NCBI GenBank assembly: GCA_003153855.1
Contig: PMBM01000032.1
Location: 1-13,183 of the forward strand
Source of the DNA: Propionibacteriaceae bacterium
Lineage (GTDB): Bacteria; Actinomycetota; Actinomycetes; Propionibacteriales; Propionibacteriaceae
DNA: 13,183 nucleotides
Reading direction: 5' to 3'
Below are positions 6,679 through 12,901 of the stretch, piece after piece. The translations under genes and the position numbers were made by a program. Under the pieces are notes generated by a model that did no database searches, was not told the origin of the DNA, and worked only from the letters and a program-made list of their open reading frames with translations. How positions within the stretch are numbered: position 1 is the first letter of the stretch; each line of letters opens with the position of its first letter.

Positions 6679-7004
6679 GCAACAGCCGCCTGCCACGCCG
6701 TGGCGAAGTCGCCGGCGAGGCGATCGGAGGCCGTCGCAGCCGCAGGCAGGGCCCGTACGACGACGTCCACGCCACGCGTCTGGCCAGCCAGTCGTGCGGC
6801 GACCATGTGGCGCAGACGACGCTTGACCCGGTTCCTCGTCACCGCGCCACCGACGGCTTTGGAGACGACGAAACCCGCCCGGCAGACGGAGTCCGGACGG
6901 GAGACGACATGCAGGACGAGGGTCGGGCGGCCGACGCGGCGGCCACGCCGTACCGTCGTCCTGAAATCGTCGGACGATCGAAGCCGAGCAGCTGCCGGCA
7001 ACAT
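6675..7004 (-). CDS. rnpA: RnpA, protein component of ribonuclease P
   Basis: RnpA binds the RNase P RNA and helps it recognise and cleave the 5' leader of precursor tRNAs. The 109-residue protein begins with the typical [22 protein letters not shown] and carries the RNR signature [13 protein letters not shown] (R57-N58-R59 onwards), the arginine-rich helix that contacts the RNA. The ATG at 7004 lies 7 bases after the rpmH stop. No strong ribosome binding site is visible, so it is probably translated by coupling to rpmH. Length and location next to rpmH are standard. Confidence 0.96.
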   Translation of the reverse strand: MLPAAARLRSSDDFRTTVRRGRRVGRPTLVLHVVSRPDSVCRAGFVVSKAVGGAVTRNRVKRRLRHMVAARLAGQTRGVDVVVRALPAAATASDRLAGDFATAWQAAVA

Positions 7005-7011
7005 GTGTGGG

Positions 7012-7149
7012 TCAGGCCGACAGCTCGGCGCGGCCCTTACGGCGACGCGCGGACAGGATGGCGCGACCGGCGCGGGTCCTCATGCGGGTGCGGAAGCCGT
7101 GCGTACGACTGCGGCGCCGGTTGCTCGGCTGGAACGTGCGCTTGCTCAT
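7012..7149 (-). CDS. rpmH: Ribosomal protein L34
   Basis: L34 is a very short, highly basic protein of the large ribosomal subunit. The 45-residue product [19 protein letters not shown]..., with the core [25 protein letters not shown], is an unmistakable actinobacterial L34. The ATG at 7149 is preceded by GGGAGAG about 6 bases upstream. An open frame extends 45 bases further upstream, but the family start is clear. It is the first gene of the unit running leftwards to rsmG and diverges from dnaA. Confidence 0.97.
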   Translation of the reverse strand: MSKRTFQPSNRRRSRTHGFRTRMRTRAGRAILSARRRKGRAELSA

Positions 7150-7225
7150 GGGACTCTCCCGATGCTCTGTGTCGTCGCACGCCCTCAGGCGCACGGGAAC
7201 GGCCGCTTACGTCAGCGACCCGTCT

Positions 7226-7255
7226 ACTTTACGCGGCAGCCCAAGCGGGGAGCAA
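7226..7255 (-). promoter_or_regulatory. Candidate rpmH promoter
   Basis: On the minus strand, TTGCTC (7250-7255) and TAAAGT (7226-7231) are spaced by 18 bases. They resemble sigma-70-type -35 and -10 hexamers (3/6 and 4/6 matches). They lie about 75 bases upstream of the rpmH start. It would drive the rpmH-rnpA-yidD-yidC-jag-rsmG unit. Confidence 0.4.
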
Positions 7256-7422
7256 ACCGTGTCCAGATGGGCCCAACGCGACGGCTTGTCCAGGCCGACA
7301 CGTGGTCCCGATGACCAGCAGGTGGACGCCTCTCCGGGCGTCGTTCTGCGCGGCCACTAGTACCAACGTTAGGCGAACTCCAGGCGACACGCCGACGGCG
7401 CCCCGAATAACGTGGGATGAGG

Positions 7423-7452
7423 TTGCGCGACGTGCGACGCGGCCGTTAGGTT
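7423..7452 (+). promoter_or_regulatory. dnaA: Candidate dnaA promoter
   Basis: TTGCGC at 7423-7428 and TAGGTT at 7447-7452 have an 18-base spacing. Both match consensus only partly. A transcript starting near 7459 would place the inverted DnaA boxes (7496-7528) in the 5' leader. If instead TAGGTT at 7530-7535 is the -10, the boxes overlap the promoter itself. Confidence 0.3.
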
Positions 7453-7495
7453 TCTCCACGATCTCGCTTCAGAAGGACCCCCGCCGCGGCCAAGA

Positions 7496-7528
7496 CCGTC
7501 CACAAGCAGAGTAACGTCTTGTGGACAA
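7496..7528. promoter_or_regulatory. Inverted pair of DnaA boxes upstream of dnaA
   Basis: CCGTCCACA (plus, 7496-7504, 7/9) and a perfect TTGTCCACA (minus, 7520-7528) face each other. GTCCACAAG at 7498-7506 and CTTGTGGAC at 7518-7526 form an exact 9-base inverted repeat with an 11-base spacer. The position just upstream of dnaA suggests DnaA autoregulation. There is no T tract, so it is not a terminator. Confidence 0.75.
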
Positions 7529-7595
7529 CTAGGTTCTACGTGTCCCCTCGAGCGACGGGATGACGCACACATTCGTGCTCTGGCTAGGGAGGGAC

Positions 7596-8987
7596 ATGAC
7601 AGACGGTCCTTCTATCGCCCTCGATAGGGACGTCTCGCGGCTGTGGACAGCTGTCATCGCCGGACTGGATGGTCCGAGCCGCGCCATCGTGTCGAGCTGC
7701 GTCCCACTGACCATGCACGAGTCCACGCTCATGATCGCCGCTCCCAACGAGTTCACCCGTGATCGCCTGGAGAACCGCCTCCGTGGCCGCATCGAGGCGG
7801 CCTTGAGCGATGCGCTCGGCGAGCCGGCTCACATCGGCGTGACGATCGACCAGTCTCTGCATTCGGGCGACGGCAGGGTCGAGGGCTACGACACCGCCGA
7901 CGACTTCGAGGAGCTCGAGCCGAGCCCCTCCCCTCGCGCCAGGCATGACCATGCGCGCCTGAACCCCAAGTACACGCTCGAGACGTTCGTCATCGGGCCG
8001 TCCAACCGGTTCGCCCACGCCGCCGCCGTCGCCGTGGCAGAGGCACCCGGTAAGTCGTACAACCCGCTGCTCATCTACGGGGCGTCCGGACTGGGCAAGA
8101 CCCACCTGCTGCACGCCCTCGGTCACTACGTGCAGACGTACCACCAGCACCTGCGCGTGAAGTACGTCTCCACCGAGGAGATGACCAACGAGTTCATCAA
8201 CGCCATCTCCGACAACCGGCAGGCGCAGTTCCGTCGTGCCTACCGTGACGTCGACGTGCTGCTGATCGACGACATCCAGTTCCTGGAGAAGAAGATCGGT
8301 ACGCAGGAGGAGTTCTTCCACACGTTCAACACGCTCCACAACGCGAGCAAGCAGATCGTCATGACCTCCGACCGTCCGCCGAAGCTGCTGGAGGCCCTCG
8401 AGCCCCGTCTGCGCAGCCGGTTCGAGTGGGGCCTGATCACCGACGTCCAGCCTCCGGACCCGGAGACCCGCATCGCGATCCTGCTCAAGAAGGCGCTCCA
8501 CGAGGGCCTGACCGTGCCCCCAGAGGTGCTCGAGTTCATCGCGACGAAGATCCAGAGCAACATCCGCGAGCTGGAGGGTGCCCTCATCCGCGTCACGGCG
8601 TACGCGTCCCTCAACAAGCAGACCGTCGACCTCGACCTGGCCGCCGCGGTCCTCAAGGACCTCATCCCCGAAGGCGACGAGCACCCGATCACGATCTCGA
8701 TGATCATGACCGAGACGGCCACCTACTTCGACCTGTCCCTCGACGAGCTCACCGGCCCTGGCCGCGCACAGAGCGTCGCGACAGCACGTCAGATGGCGAT
8801 GTACCTGTGCCGCGACCTCACTGACGCCAGCCTGCCGAAGATCGGGCAGCAGTTCGGCGGCCGCGACCACACGACGGTCATGCACGCCAACCGCAAGATC
8901 AAGGACCTGATGAGTCGCGACCGCGACGTCTACACCAAGGTCACCGAGCTCACGAACCGCATCAAGCAGTCCGCCCAGCGCCGTTGA
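7596..8987 (+). CDS. dnaA: Chromosomal replication initiator DnaA
   Basis: DnaA binds the DnaA boxes, assembles an ATP filament and melts oriC. The 463-residue protein has an N-terminal domain I with [11 protein letters not shown] and [21 protein letters not shown] (residues 1-80). A short acidic linker follows, much shorter than in Streptomyces. The AAA+ domain begins at [22 protein letters not shown], with Walker [14 protein letters not shown] (about 162-174), Walker [14 protein letters not shown], the sensor segment [10 protein letters not shown] and arginine-finger region [12 protein letters not shown]. Domain IV ends with the DnaA-box-binding signature [15 protein letters not shown] (from about 421). 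The ATG at 7596 is chosen because it is preceded by AGGGAGGG, although the spacing is tight (2-3 bases). An in-frame ATG at 7560 is a weaker alternative. Its own coding start contains a DnaA box-like TGTGGACAG (7642-7650). Confidence 0.97.
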   Translation: MTDGPSIALDRDVSRLWTAVIAGLDGPSRAIVSSCVPLTMHESTLMIAAPNEFTRDRLENRLRGRIEAALSDALGEPAHIGVTIDQSLHSGDGRVEGYDTADDFEELEPSPSPRARHDHARLNPKYTLETFVIGPSNRFAHAAAVAVAEAPGKSYNPLLIYGASGLGKTHLLHALGHYVQTYHQHLRVKYVSTEEMTNEFINAISDNRQAQFRRAYRDVDVLLIDDIQFLEKKIGTQEEFFHTFNTLHNASKQIVMTSDRPPKLLEALEPRLRSRFEWGLITDVQPPDPETRIAILLKKALHEGLTVPPEVLEFIATKIQSNIRELEGALIRVTAYASLNKQTVDLDLAAAVLKDLIPEGDEHPITISMIMTETATYFDLSLDELTGPGRAQSVATARQMAMYLCRDLTDASLPKIGQQFGGRDHTTVMHANRKIKDLMSRDRDVYTKVTELTNRIKQSAQRR

Positions 8988-9026
8988 CCGTTCTCGGCTC
9001 GGTGCTGCACGAGTCAGGAGAAGACC

Positions 9027-9551
9027 ATGCGTCCTGTCCGGTACAACGTGGCCGCCAGCCTCGACGGGTACGTCGCGGGTCCGCACGGAAGCTTCGACTG
9101 GATCCCCGACGACCCGACCGTCGACTTCGCCGGCCTCTTCTCGAAGATCGACACCGTGCTGCTCGGCCGCAAGTCGTACGAGGTCGCGCTGGACATGGGT
9201 GGAGAGCTCCCCTGGGGACCGAACACCCGCGTCTTCGTCTTCTCCAGCACGCTAAGTCCTGAGAACCACCCCGAGATCACCGTCGTCGCCGACCACGCCG
9301 TCGAGCGCGTCCAGGCGCTGCGCGAGGAGCCCGGAGACGGCGAGATCTGGCTCTTCGGGGGCGGGGAGCTCTTCCGTACGCTCCTCGCCGGAGGCCAGGT
9401 CGACCGGGTCGAGGTGACGACCGTCCCCGTCCTCCTGGGTGGAGGCACGCCGCTGCTGGCACCCCGCGCGCCCCAGACCAAGCTCGCGCTCATCGCCAGC
9501 CATGAGTACCCCAGCGGCATGGTCGCTCTGACCTACGAGGTCGTCAGGTGA
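9027..9551 (+). CDS. RibD C-terminal-domain / dihydrofolate-reductase-like protein
   Basis: The 174-residue protein belongs to the RibD_C (DHFR-fold) family, stand-alone versions of which are common in actinobacteria and mostly uncharacterised. Features seen: the N-terminal strand and turn VAASLDGYVAG (residues 8-18), an FDW motif (23-25), the nucleotide-binding motif LLGRKSYE (45-52), a second cofactor-site motif WLFGGGELFRTLL (108-120) and the closing VTTVPVLLGGGTPL. These match NADPH-dependent reductases such as the RibD reductase domain, but the substrate cannot be inferred. The start has a good ribosome binding site, AGGAG at 9016-9020, 6 bases before the ATG. It begins 39 bases after dnaA with no terminator between, so it may be co-transcribed with dnaA. 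It occupies part of the dnaA-dnaN interval, which normally holds only oriC. Confidence 0.85.
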   Translation: MRPVRYNVAASLDGYVAGPHGSFDWIPDDPTVDFAGLFSKIDTVLLGRKSYEVALDMGGELPWGPNTRVFVFSSTLSPENHPEITVVADHAVERVQALREEPGDGEIWLFGGGELFRTLLAGGQVDRVEVTTVPVLLGGGTPLLAPRAPQTKLALIASHEYPSGMVALTYEVVR

Positions 9552-9624
9552 CGGTACGGAAGGTGATGGCGGCTAATTTCCACCCTTGTCGTGCTCGTAC
9601 GTCCGCATTTTGGTCGACGTCGAA

Positions 9625-9657
9625 CTATCCACACTGTCCACAGCAGGGTGTGGACAA
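9625..9657. other. DnaA box cluster I (abutting pair plus inverted perfect box)
   Basis: CTATCCACA (plus, 9625-9633, 8/9 to TTATCCACA) is directly followed by CTGTCCACA (plus, 9634-9642, 8/9 to TTGTCCACA). Six bases later is a perfect TTGTCCACA on the minus strand (9649-9657). TGTCCACA at 9635-9642 and TGTGGACA at 9649-9656 form an exact 8-base inverted repeat. Confidence 0.88.
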
Positions 9658-9793
9658 GATGTGTTCCAGTGAGTAGTTGTCGTGAGGTCACCCCCTGTTC
9701 ACCAAAGCGTCCCCAGATCCTCCCCGTGTAGTTCTGTCGCCCTCCACAGGAACGACAACCGTGGGATTCAGATGCCACCTGCGACGACACCGG

Positions 9794-9811
9794 TACTCCA
9801 CAGCGTCCACA
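9794..9811 (+). other. DnaA box cluster II (abutting degenerate pair)
   Basis: TACTCCACA (9794-9802) and GCGTCCACA (9803-9811), each 7/9 to the consensus, abut head to tail with the same 9-base step as the pair at 9625-9642. The second box directly precedes the CTA repeat. A further weak CCCTCCACA (6/9) is at 9740-9748. Confidence 0.6.
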
Positions 9812-9815
9812 GGAC

Positions 9816-9866
9816 CTACTACTACTAGTAGTTATCTCTCTATATTCAAAGGACTTGAAGTATGGG
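9816..9866. other. Candidate DnaA-trio and DNA unwinding element
   Basis: After the box at 9803-9811 and a 4-base spacer GGAC, CTA occurs four times (9816-9827). This is the top-strand form of the 3'-GAT-5' trio described for the Bacillus subtilis origin. It runs into a 12-base perfect palindrome ACTACTAGTAGT (9821-9832) and an AT-rich stretch containing TTATCTCTCTATATTC. The order box, short GC spacer, trios, AT-rich DNA matches the known basal unwinding system; its function here is inferred. Confidence 0.65.
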
Positions 9867-9877
9867 AACGGCCAGGG

Positions 9878-9896
9878 TGGGGACAACCTGTCCAGA
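9878..9896. other. DnaA box cluster III (inverted pair)
   Basis: TTGTCCCCA on the minus strand (9878-9886, 8/9) and CTGTCCAGA on the plus strand (9888-9896, 7/9) face away from each other. GGACA (9881-9885) and TGTCC (9889-9893) form a short inverted repeat. The pair flanks the AT-rich stretch on the dnaN side. Confidence 0.5.
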
Positions 9897-9953
9897 CGTC
9901 CTCGGCCACGCGCCGTCCGACCATGGACCCCACATCGGCAGCTCTCGCCACGA

Positions 9954-9959
9954 TAAGAT
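9954..9959 (+). promoter_or_regulatory. dnaN: Candidate dnaN -10 element
   Basis: TAAGAT (4/6 to TATAAT) lies 24 bases before the dnaN GTG, which leaves room for the ribosome binding site GAGAGGGG at 9971-9978 in a short leader. No convincing -35 is seen 17-18 bases upstream. Confidence 0.35.
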
Positions 9960-9983
9960 GCGCAGGCAACGAGAGGGGTACCG

Positions 9984-11144
9984 GTGAAGATCCGACTCGA
10001 CAAGGACGTTCTGGCCGAGGCAGTGCAGTGGGCTGCAAGGAGTCTGCCAACGCGCCCGAGCGTGCCGATCCTGGCGGGTCTGCTCGTCAAGGCCGAGGGA
10101 CGCACCGTCGTCTTCTCGAGCTTCGACTACGAGACGTCCGCTCGCATCACCGTGCCGGCTGAGGTGACCGAGCCGGGCGTCGCCCTGATCTCCGGCCGCC
10201 TGCTCGCCGACATCTCACGCTCCCTGCCGAACAAGCCGGTCTCGTTGACCGCGTCCGGGTCGAGCCTCGAGCTCGTCTGCGGATCCGCCCGCTTCACGCT
10301 GCAGCTGCTCCCGGTGAACGACTACCCGGAGCTGCCGCAGATGCCGGAGGCGAGCGGTACGGTCCCGAGCGAGGACTTCGCCCGCGCCGTGTCCCAGGTC
10401 GTCGTGGCCGCCGGACGCGACGAGCTGCTGCCCGTCTTCACCGGCGTACGTGTCGAGATCGAGGGCGACCAGGTCGACCTCCTCGCCACCGACCGCTACC
10501 GCATGGCACTCAAGGAGCTCAGCTGGAGCCCGGCCTCGACGCAGGCCTCGGCCGCCGCGCTCGTACCGGCCAAGGTGCTCGCCGACGCCGCCCGCTCGAT
10601 GACGTCGGGTGAGTCCGTGACGCTGAGCATCTCGACCGCGAGCACCGGTGAGGGTCTCATCGGCCTCGAGGGTGAGGGCGCCGGCGGTTCCCGCCAGATC
10701 ACGACCCGCCTGCTCGACGGCGAGTTCCCGAAGGTCCGCCACCTGATGAGCGTGAACCCGGCGCTGACCGTACGGACGAACACCGCCGACCTGCTCGCAT
10801 CGGTCAAGCGCGTCGGCCTCGTCGCCGAGCGCAACACCAGCCTGCGCATGCTCATCGAGGACGGCTCGATCACCCTCGAGGCCGCCACGGGCGACCAGGC
10901 CCAGGCGTCCGAGGCCATCGAGGCTGTCGTCGAGACCATCGGTGGCGGCGAGCAGCCGGTCACCGCGGCCGGCTTCAACCCCCACTACCTGTCGGATGCC
11001 CTCACCGCGCTCGACACCCCGTACGTGCACTTCGCCTTCACCGCTCCCGGCAAGCCCTGCCTGGTGACGGGTCTGTCGGAGCTCGACGGCGAGCCGCAGA
11101 CCGACTACCGGCACGTCATCATGCTGATGCGCCTGCCGAACTGA
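9984..11144 (+). CDS. dnaN: DNA polymerase III beta subunit (sliding clamp)
   Basis: The beta clamp is a ring-shaped homodimer that tethers DNA polymerase III and many repair enzymes to DNA. The 386-residue protein has the expected three repeated clamp domains. It begins MKIRLDKDVLAEAVQWAARSLP and shows LAGLLVKAEG in domain 1 and VVAAGRDELLPVFTGVRVE with LLATDRYRMALKEL in domain 2. In domain 3, GFNPHYLSDALTAL leads to the C-terminal YRHVIMLMRLPN; the final M-x-L-R-L-P segment belongs to the hydrophobic peptide-binding pocket. The GTG start has GAGAGGGG 5 bases upstream. The gene follows oriC directly and recF starts 25 bases after its stop, so dnaN-recF-DUF721 probably form one operon. Confidence 0.98.
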   Translation: MKIRLDKDVLAEAVQWAARSLPTRPSVPILAGLLVKAEGRTVVFSSFDYETSARITVPAEVTEPGVALISGRLLADISRSLPNKPVSLTASGSSLELVCGSARFTLQLLPVNDYPELPQMPEASGTVPSEDFARAVSQVVVAAGRDELLPVFTGVRVEIEGDQVDLLATDRYRMALKELSWSPASTQASAAALVPAKVLADAARSMTSGESVTLSISTASTGEGLIGLEGEGAGGSRQITTRLLDGEFPKVRHLMSVNPALTVRTNTADLLASVKRVGLVAERNTSLRMLIEDGSITLEAATGDQAQASEAIEAVVETIGGGEQPVTAAGFNPHYLSDALTALDTPYVHFAFTAPGKPCLVTGLSELDGEPQTDYRHVIMLMRLPN

Positions 11145-11169
11145 TCCGCGGCCGAGCCCGGCCCGCCTC

Positions 11170-12333
11170 ATGCACGTCACGCACCTCCATCTGGTCGACT
11201 ACCGGTCGTACGCGGAGATCCAGGTCCCGCTGCAGCCGGGTGTCTGCGTGTTCGTCGGGTCGAACGGGCAGGGCAAGACGAACCTGGTCGAGGCCGTCGA
11301 GTACCTGGCCACGCTGAGCTCCCACCGGGTCGCCGCCGATGCGCCGCTCGTACGGTCCGGGGCGGAGCGGGCGACGGTACGGGCTCGGGTCCAGGCCGGC
11401 ATCGAGGATCCGCGGTCGTTGCTGCTCGAGCTGGACATCGTGCCGGGGCGGGCGAACCGCGCGAAGCTCAACAGGGCGCCGCTGAAGCGGGCCCGAGACC
11501 TGCTCGGTGCGCTGGTCGTCGTGCTGTTCTCGCCGGAGGACCTGTCGATCGTCAAGGGGGACCCGAGCGAGCGACGCCGGTTCCTCGACGACCTCCTCGT
11601 GGCGCGCTGGCCGCGGTTCGCCGGGATCCGGGCCGACTACGACCGGGTGCTCAAGCAACGCAACGCGCTGCTGAAGTCCTTGTCGGGACGTACGGGACGG
11701 GTGGCCGGGGCGGATGTCGCCGCCACGCTCGACACCTGGGACGAGCATCTGTCCGCTCTAGGCGCCGAGCTGGTGGTTGCCAGGATGGCGACGTTGCTCG
11801 ACCTCGCCGAGCACGTCGCGGACGCGTACCGGTCGATCGCGCCGGTGAACAACGAGGCCGGGGCGGCTTATGTGTCGGCGAGCCCTGTGGTCGCCGACCC
11901 GCCCCTGAGTCGCGACGAGATCGCGGAGGTGCTGCGGGTCCGGATGACCGAGCGGCGGGGCGAGGAGATCGCCCGCGGAGTGTCGCTCGTCGGCCCGCAT
12001 CGCGACGACATCGCGCTGAAGATCGGAGACCTGCCGGCCAAGGGGTACGCGAGCCACGGCGAATCCTGGTCGTTGGCGTGCGCGCTGCGGCTCGCGGCGT
12101 TCCGGCTGCTGCGCGCCGACGGTATCGAGCCCGTACTCATCCTCGACGACGTGTTCGCCGAGCTCGACCACACCCGCCGGCGCCGGCTGGCGATGGGGAT
12201 CGCCGATGCGGAACAAGTGCTCATCACGGCGGCGGTGGCTGACGACGTGCCGCGCGAGCTGGGCGGGCGCCGTTTCAGGGTCGACAGCGGCACGGTGACG
12301 CCGGAGGATGAAGGCGATGACGCAAGCGCCTGA
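11170..12333 (+). CDS. recF: RecF, DNA replication and repair ATPase
   Basis: RecF is an SMC/Rad50-like ATPase that, with RecO and RecR, loads RecA at single-strand gaps. The 387-residue protein starts with the typical MHVTHLHLVDYRSY, followed by Walker A GSNGQGKTN (residues 30-38). It continues with the QGKTNLVEAVEYL and LFSPEDLSIVKGDPSERRRFLD segments, then the lid region RGVSLVGPHRDDIAL. Late in the protein are the ABC signature SHGES (from about 295), Walker B VLILDDVFAELD (about 322-333) and the closing region TAAVADDVP. No clear ribosome binding site precedes the ATG, so coupling to dnaN 25 bases upstream is likely. Its 3' end overlaps the next gene by 17 bases. Confidence 0.97.
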   Translation: MHVTHLHLVDYRSYAEIQVPLQPGVCVFVGSNGQGKTNLVEAVEYLATLSSHRVAADAPLVRSGAERATVRARVQAGIEDPRSLLLELDIVPGRANRAKLNRAPLKRARDLLGALVVVLFSPEDLSIVKGDPSERRRFLDDLLVARWPRFAGIRADYDRVLKQRNALLKSLSGRTGRVAGADVAATLDTWDEHLSALGAELVVARMATLLDLAEHVADAYRSIAPVNNEAGAAYVSASPVVADPPLSRDEIAEVLRVRMTERRGEEIARGVSLVGPHRDDIALKIGDLPAKGYASHGESWSLACALRLAAFRLLRADGIEPVLILDDVFAELDHTRRRRLAMGIADAEQVLITAAVADDVPRELGGRRFRVDSGTVTPEDEGDDASA

Positions 12334-12838
12334 GGACGAGCCGGGGACGCAGCCGGTCGAGCACGACCCGACCGGGACGGACTACGCGCGCCGCATCGCC
12401 CGGTCGGCTCGTGCGACGGGGCCGGCTCCGACGAAGAGGACTCGTCCGGCGAACCCCAAGATGTCCGGCCCTGGCGACGACCCCCGCGACCCGAAGCCCG
12501 CGGGCCGCGTTCTCGACTCGTACATCTCCGACCGCGGCTGGGAGGTCAGCGTCTCGATCCACACGCTCCTCGACCGCTGGGCCGACGTCGTGGGCGAGCA
12601 GGTGGCCGCGCACTCGACGCCGGAGACGTACGACGCGGGCGTGGTCGTCGTCCGTACCGACTCCACCGCCTGGGCCACCCAGCTCCGTACGATCGCGCCC
12701 CAGATCGTCGCCAAGCTCAACGAGGCCGTCGGCGATGGCTCCGTGACGCTCGTCGAGGTCCGCGGCCCCGACGCCCCCACCTGGCGTCACGGCAAGCTCC
12801 GCGTCAAGGGCATCGGGCCCAGGGACACGTACGGGTAG
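12317..12838 (+). CDS. dciA: DUF721 / DciA-family protein (putative replicative helicase loader)
   Basis: DciA (DUF721) is the ancestral loader or operator of the DnaB helicase in bacteria lacking DnaC/DnaI, and the gene after recF in actinobacteria is a member. The 173-residue protein has a disordered, charged N-terminal half (Pro/Thr/Arg-rich, residues 1-60). The domain follows: VLDSYISDRGWEVSVSIHTLLDRWADVVGEQVAAHSTPETYDAGVVVVRTDSTAWATQLR, with the diagnostic W-x-x-VVG and strand-rich S-x-x-W-A-x-QL pattern. The ATG at 12317 is preferred because GGAGG (12303-12307) is 9 bases upstream; an ATG at 12308 touches that site and would be poorly spaced. It overlaps recF by 17 bases. The helicase-loading role is taken from studies of the family, not shown for this protein. 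Confidence 0.85.
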   Translation: MTQAPEDEPGTQPVEHDPTGTDYARRIARSARATGPAPTKRTRPANPKMSGPGDDPRDPKPAGRVLDSYISDRGWEVSVSIHTLLDRWADVVGEQVAAHSTPETYDAGVVVVRTDSTAWATQLRTIAPQIVAKLNEAVGDGSVTLVEVRGPDAPTWRHGKLRVKGIGPRDTYG

Positions 12839-12889
12839 GCGCCGGTGTGAGACTCGTGCCATCGCAGCCGAACCCTGCGGTGGTCGTGC

Positions 12890-12895
12890 CAGGCT
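12890..12895 (+). promoter_or_regulatory. Candidate -10 of a leaderless promoter
   Basis: CAGGCT ends 6 bases before the ATG at 12902, the spacing expected when transcription starts at or next to the start codon. There is no ribosome binding site between it and the ATG. The first base deviates from TAnnnT and no -35 is clear. Confidence 0.3.
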
Positions 12896-12901
12896 GGCGG
12901 C

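Larger units (their letters stand above)
7150..7595. promoter_or_regulatory. rpmH-dnaA divergent control region
   Basis: About 446 bases without a supported gene. The rpmH side has a candidate promoter at 7226-7255 and weak DnaA-box-like sequences (7/9) at 7259-7267 (GTGTCCAGA) and 7286-7294 (TTGTCCAGG). The dnaA side has a candidate promoter, TTGCGC (7423-7428) with TAGGTT (7447-7452, spacing 18), and the inverted DnaA-box pair at 7496-7528. A second TAGGTT at 7530-7535 directly follows those boxes and is another possible -10. Between about 7295 and 7420 nothing further was recognised. Confidence 0.5.
9552..9983. other. oriC: Probable chromosomal replication origin (oriC)
   Basis: The 432-base gene-free stretch before dnaN holds the densest cluster of DnaA boxes in the window: one perfect TTGTCCACA, three 8/9 boxes and several 7/9 boxes. 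There are also a CTA trinucleotide run and an AT-rich stretch (about 9816-9866) in an otherwise GC-rich region. In actinobacteria oriC is known to lie between dnaA and dnaN. It also contains TTGTCGT three times (9586-9592, 9677-9683, and 9752-9758 on the minus strand). No open frame here has protein-like features. Confidence 0.9.

Noticed and set aside
7498..7526. Inverted repeat upstream of dnaA read as a transcription terminator
   Set aside because: No T tract follows it and no gene ends there; the arms are DnaA boxes, a better explanation.
7584..9086. 500-codon open frame on the minus strand opposite dnaA
   Set aside because: Shadow of dnaA codon bias: the translation is Val/Leu/Gly/Asp-rich without motifs, while dnaA on the plus strand is unambiguous.
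10215..11180. 321-codon minus-strand open frame opposite dnaN
   Set aside because: Shadow frame of dnaN with biased composition and no recognisable domain.
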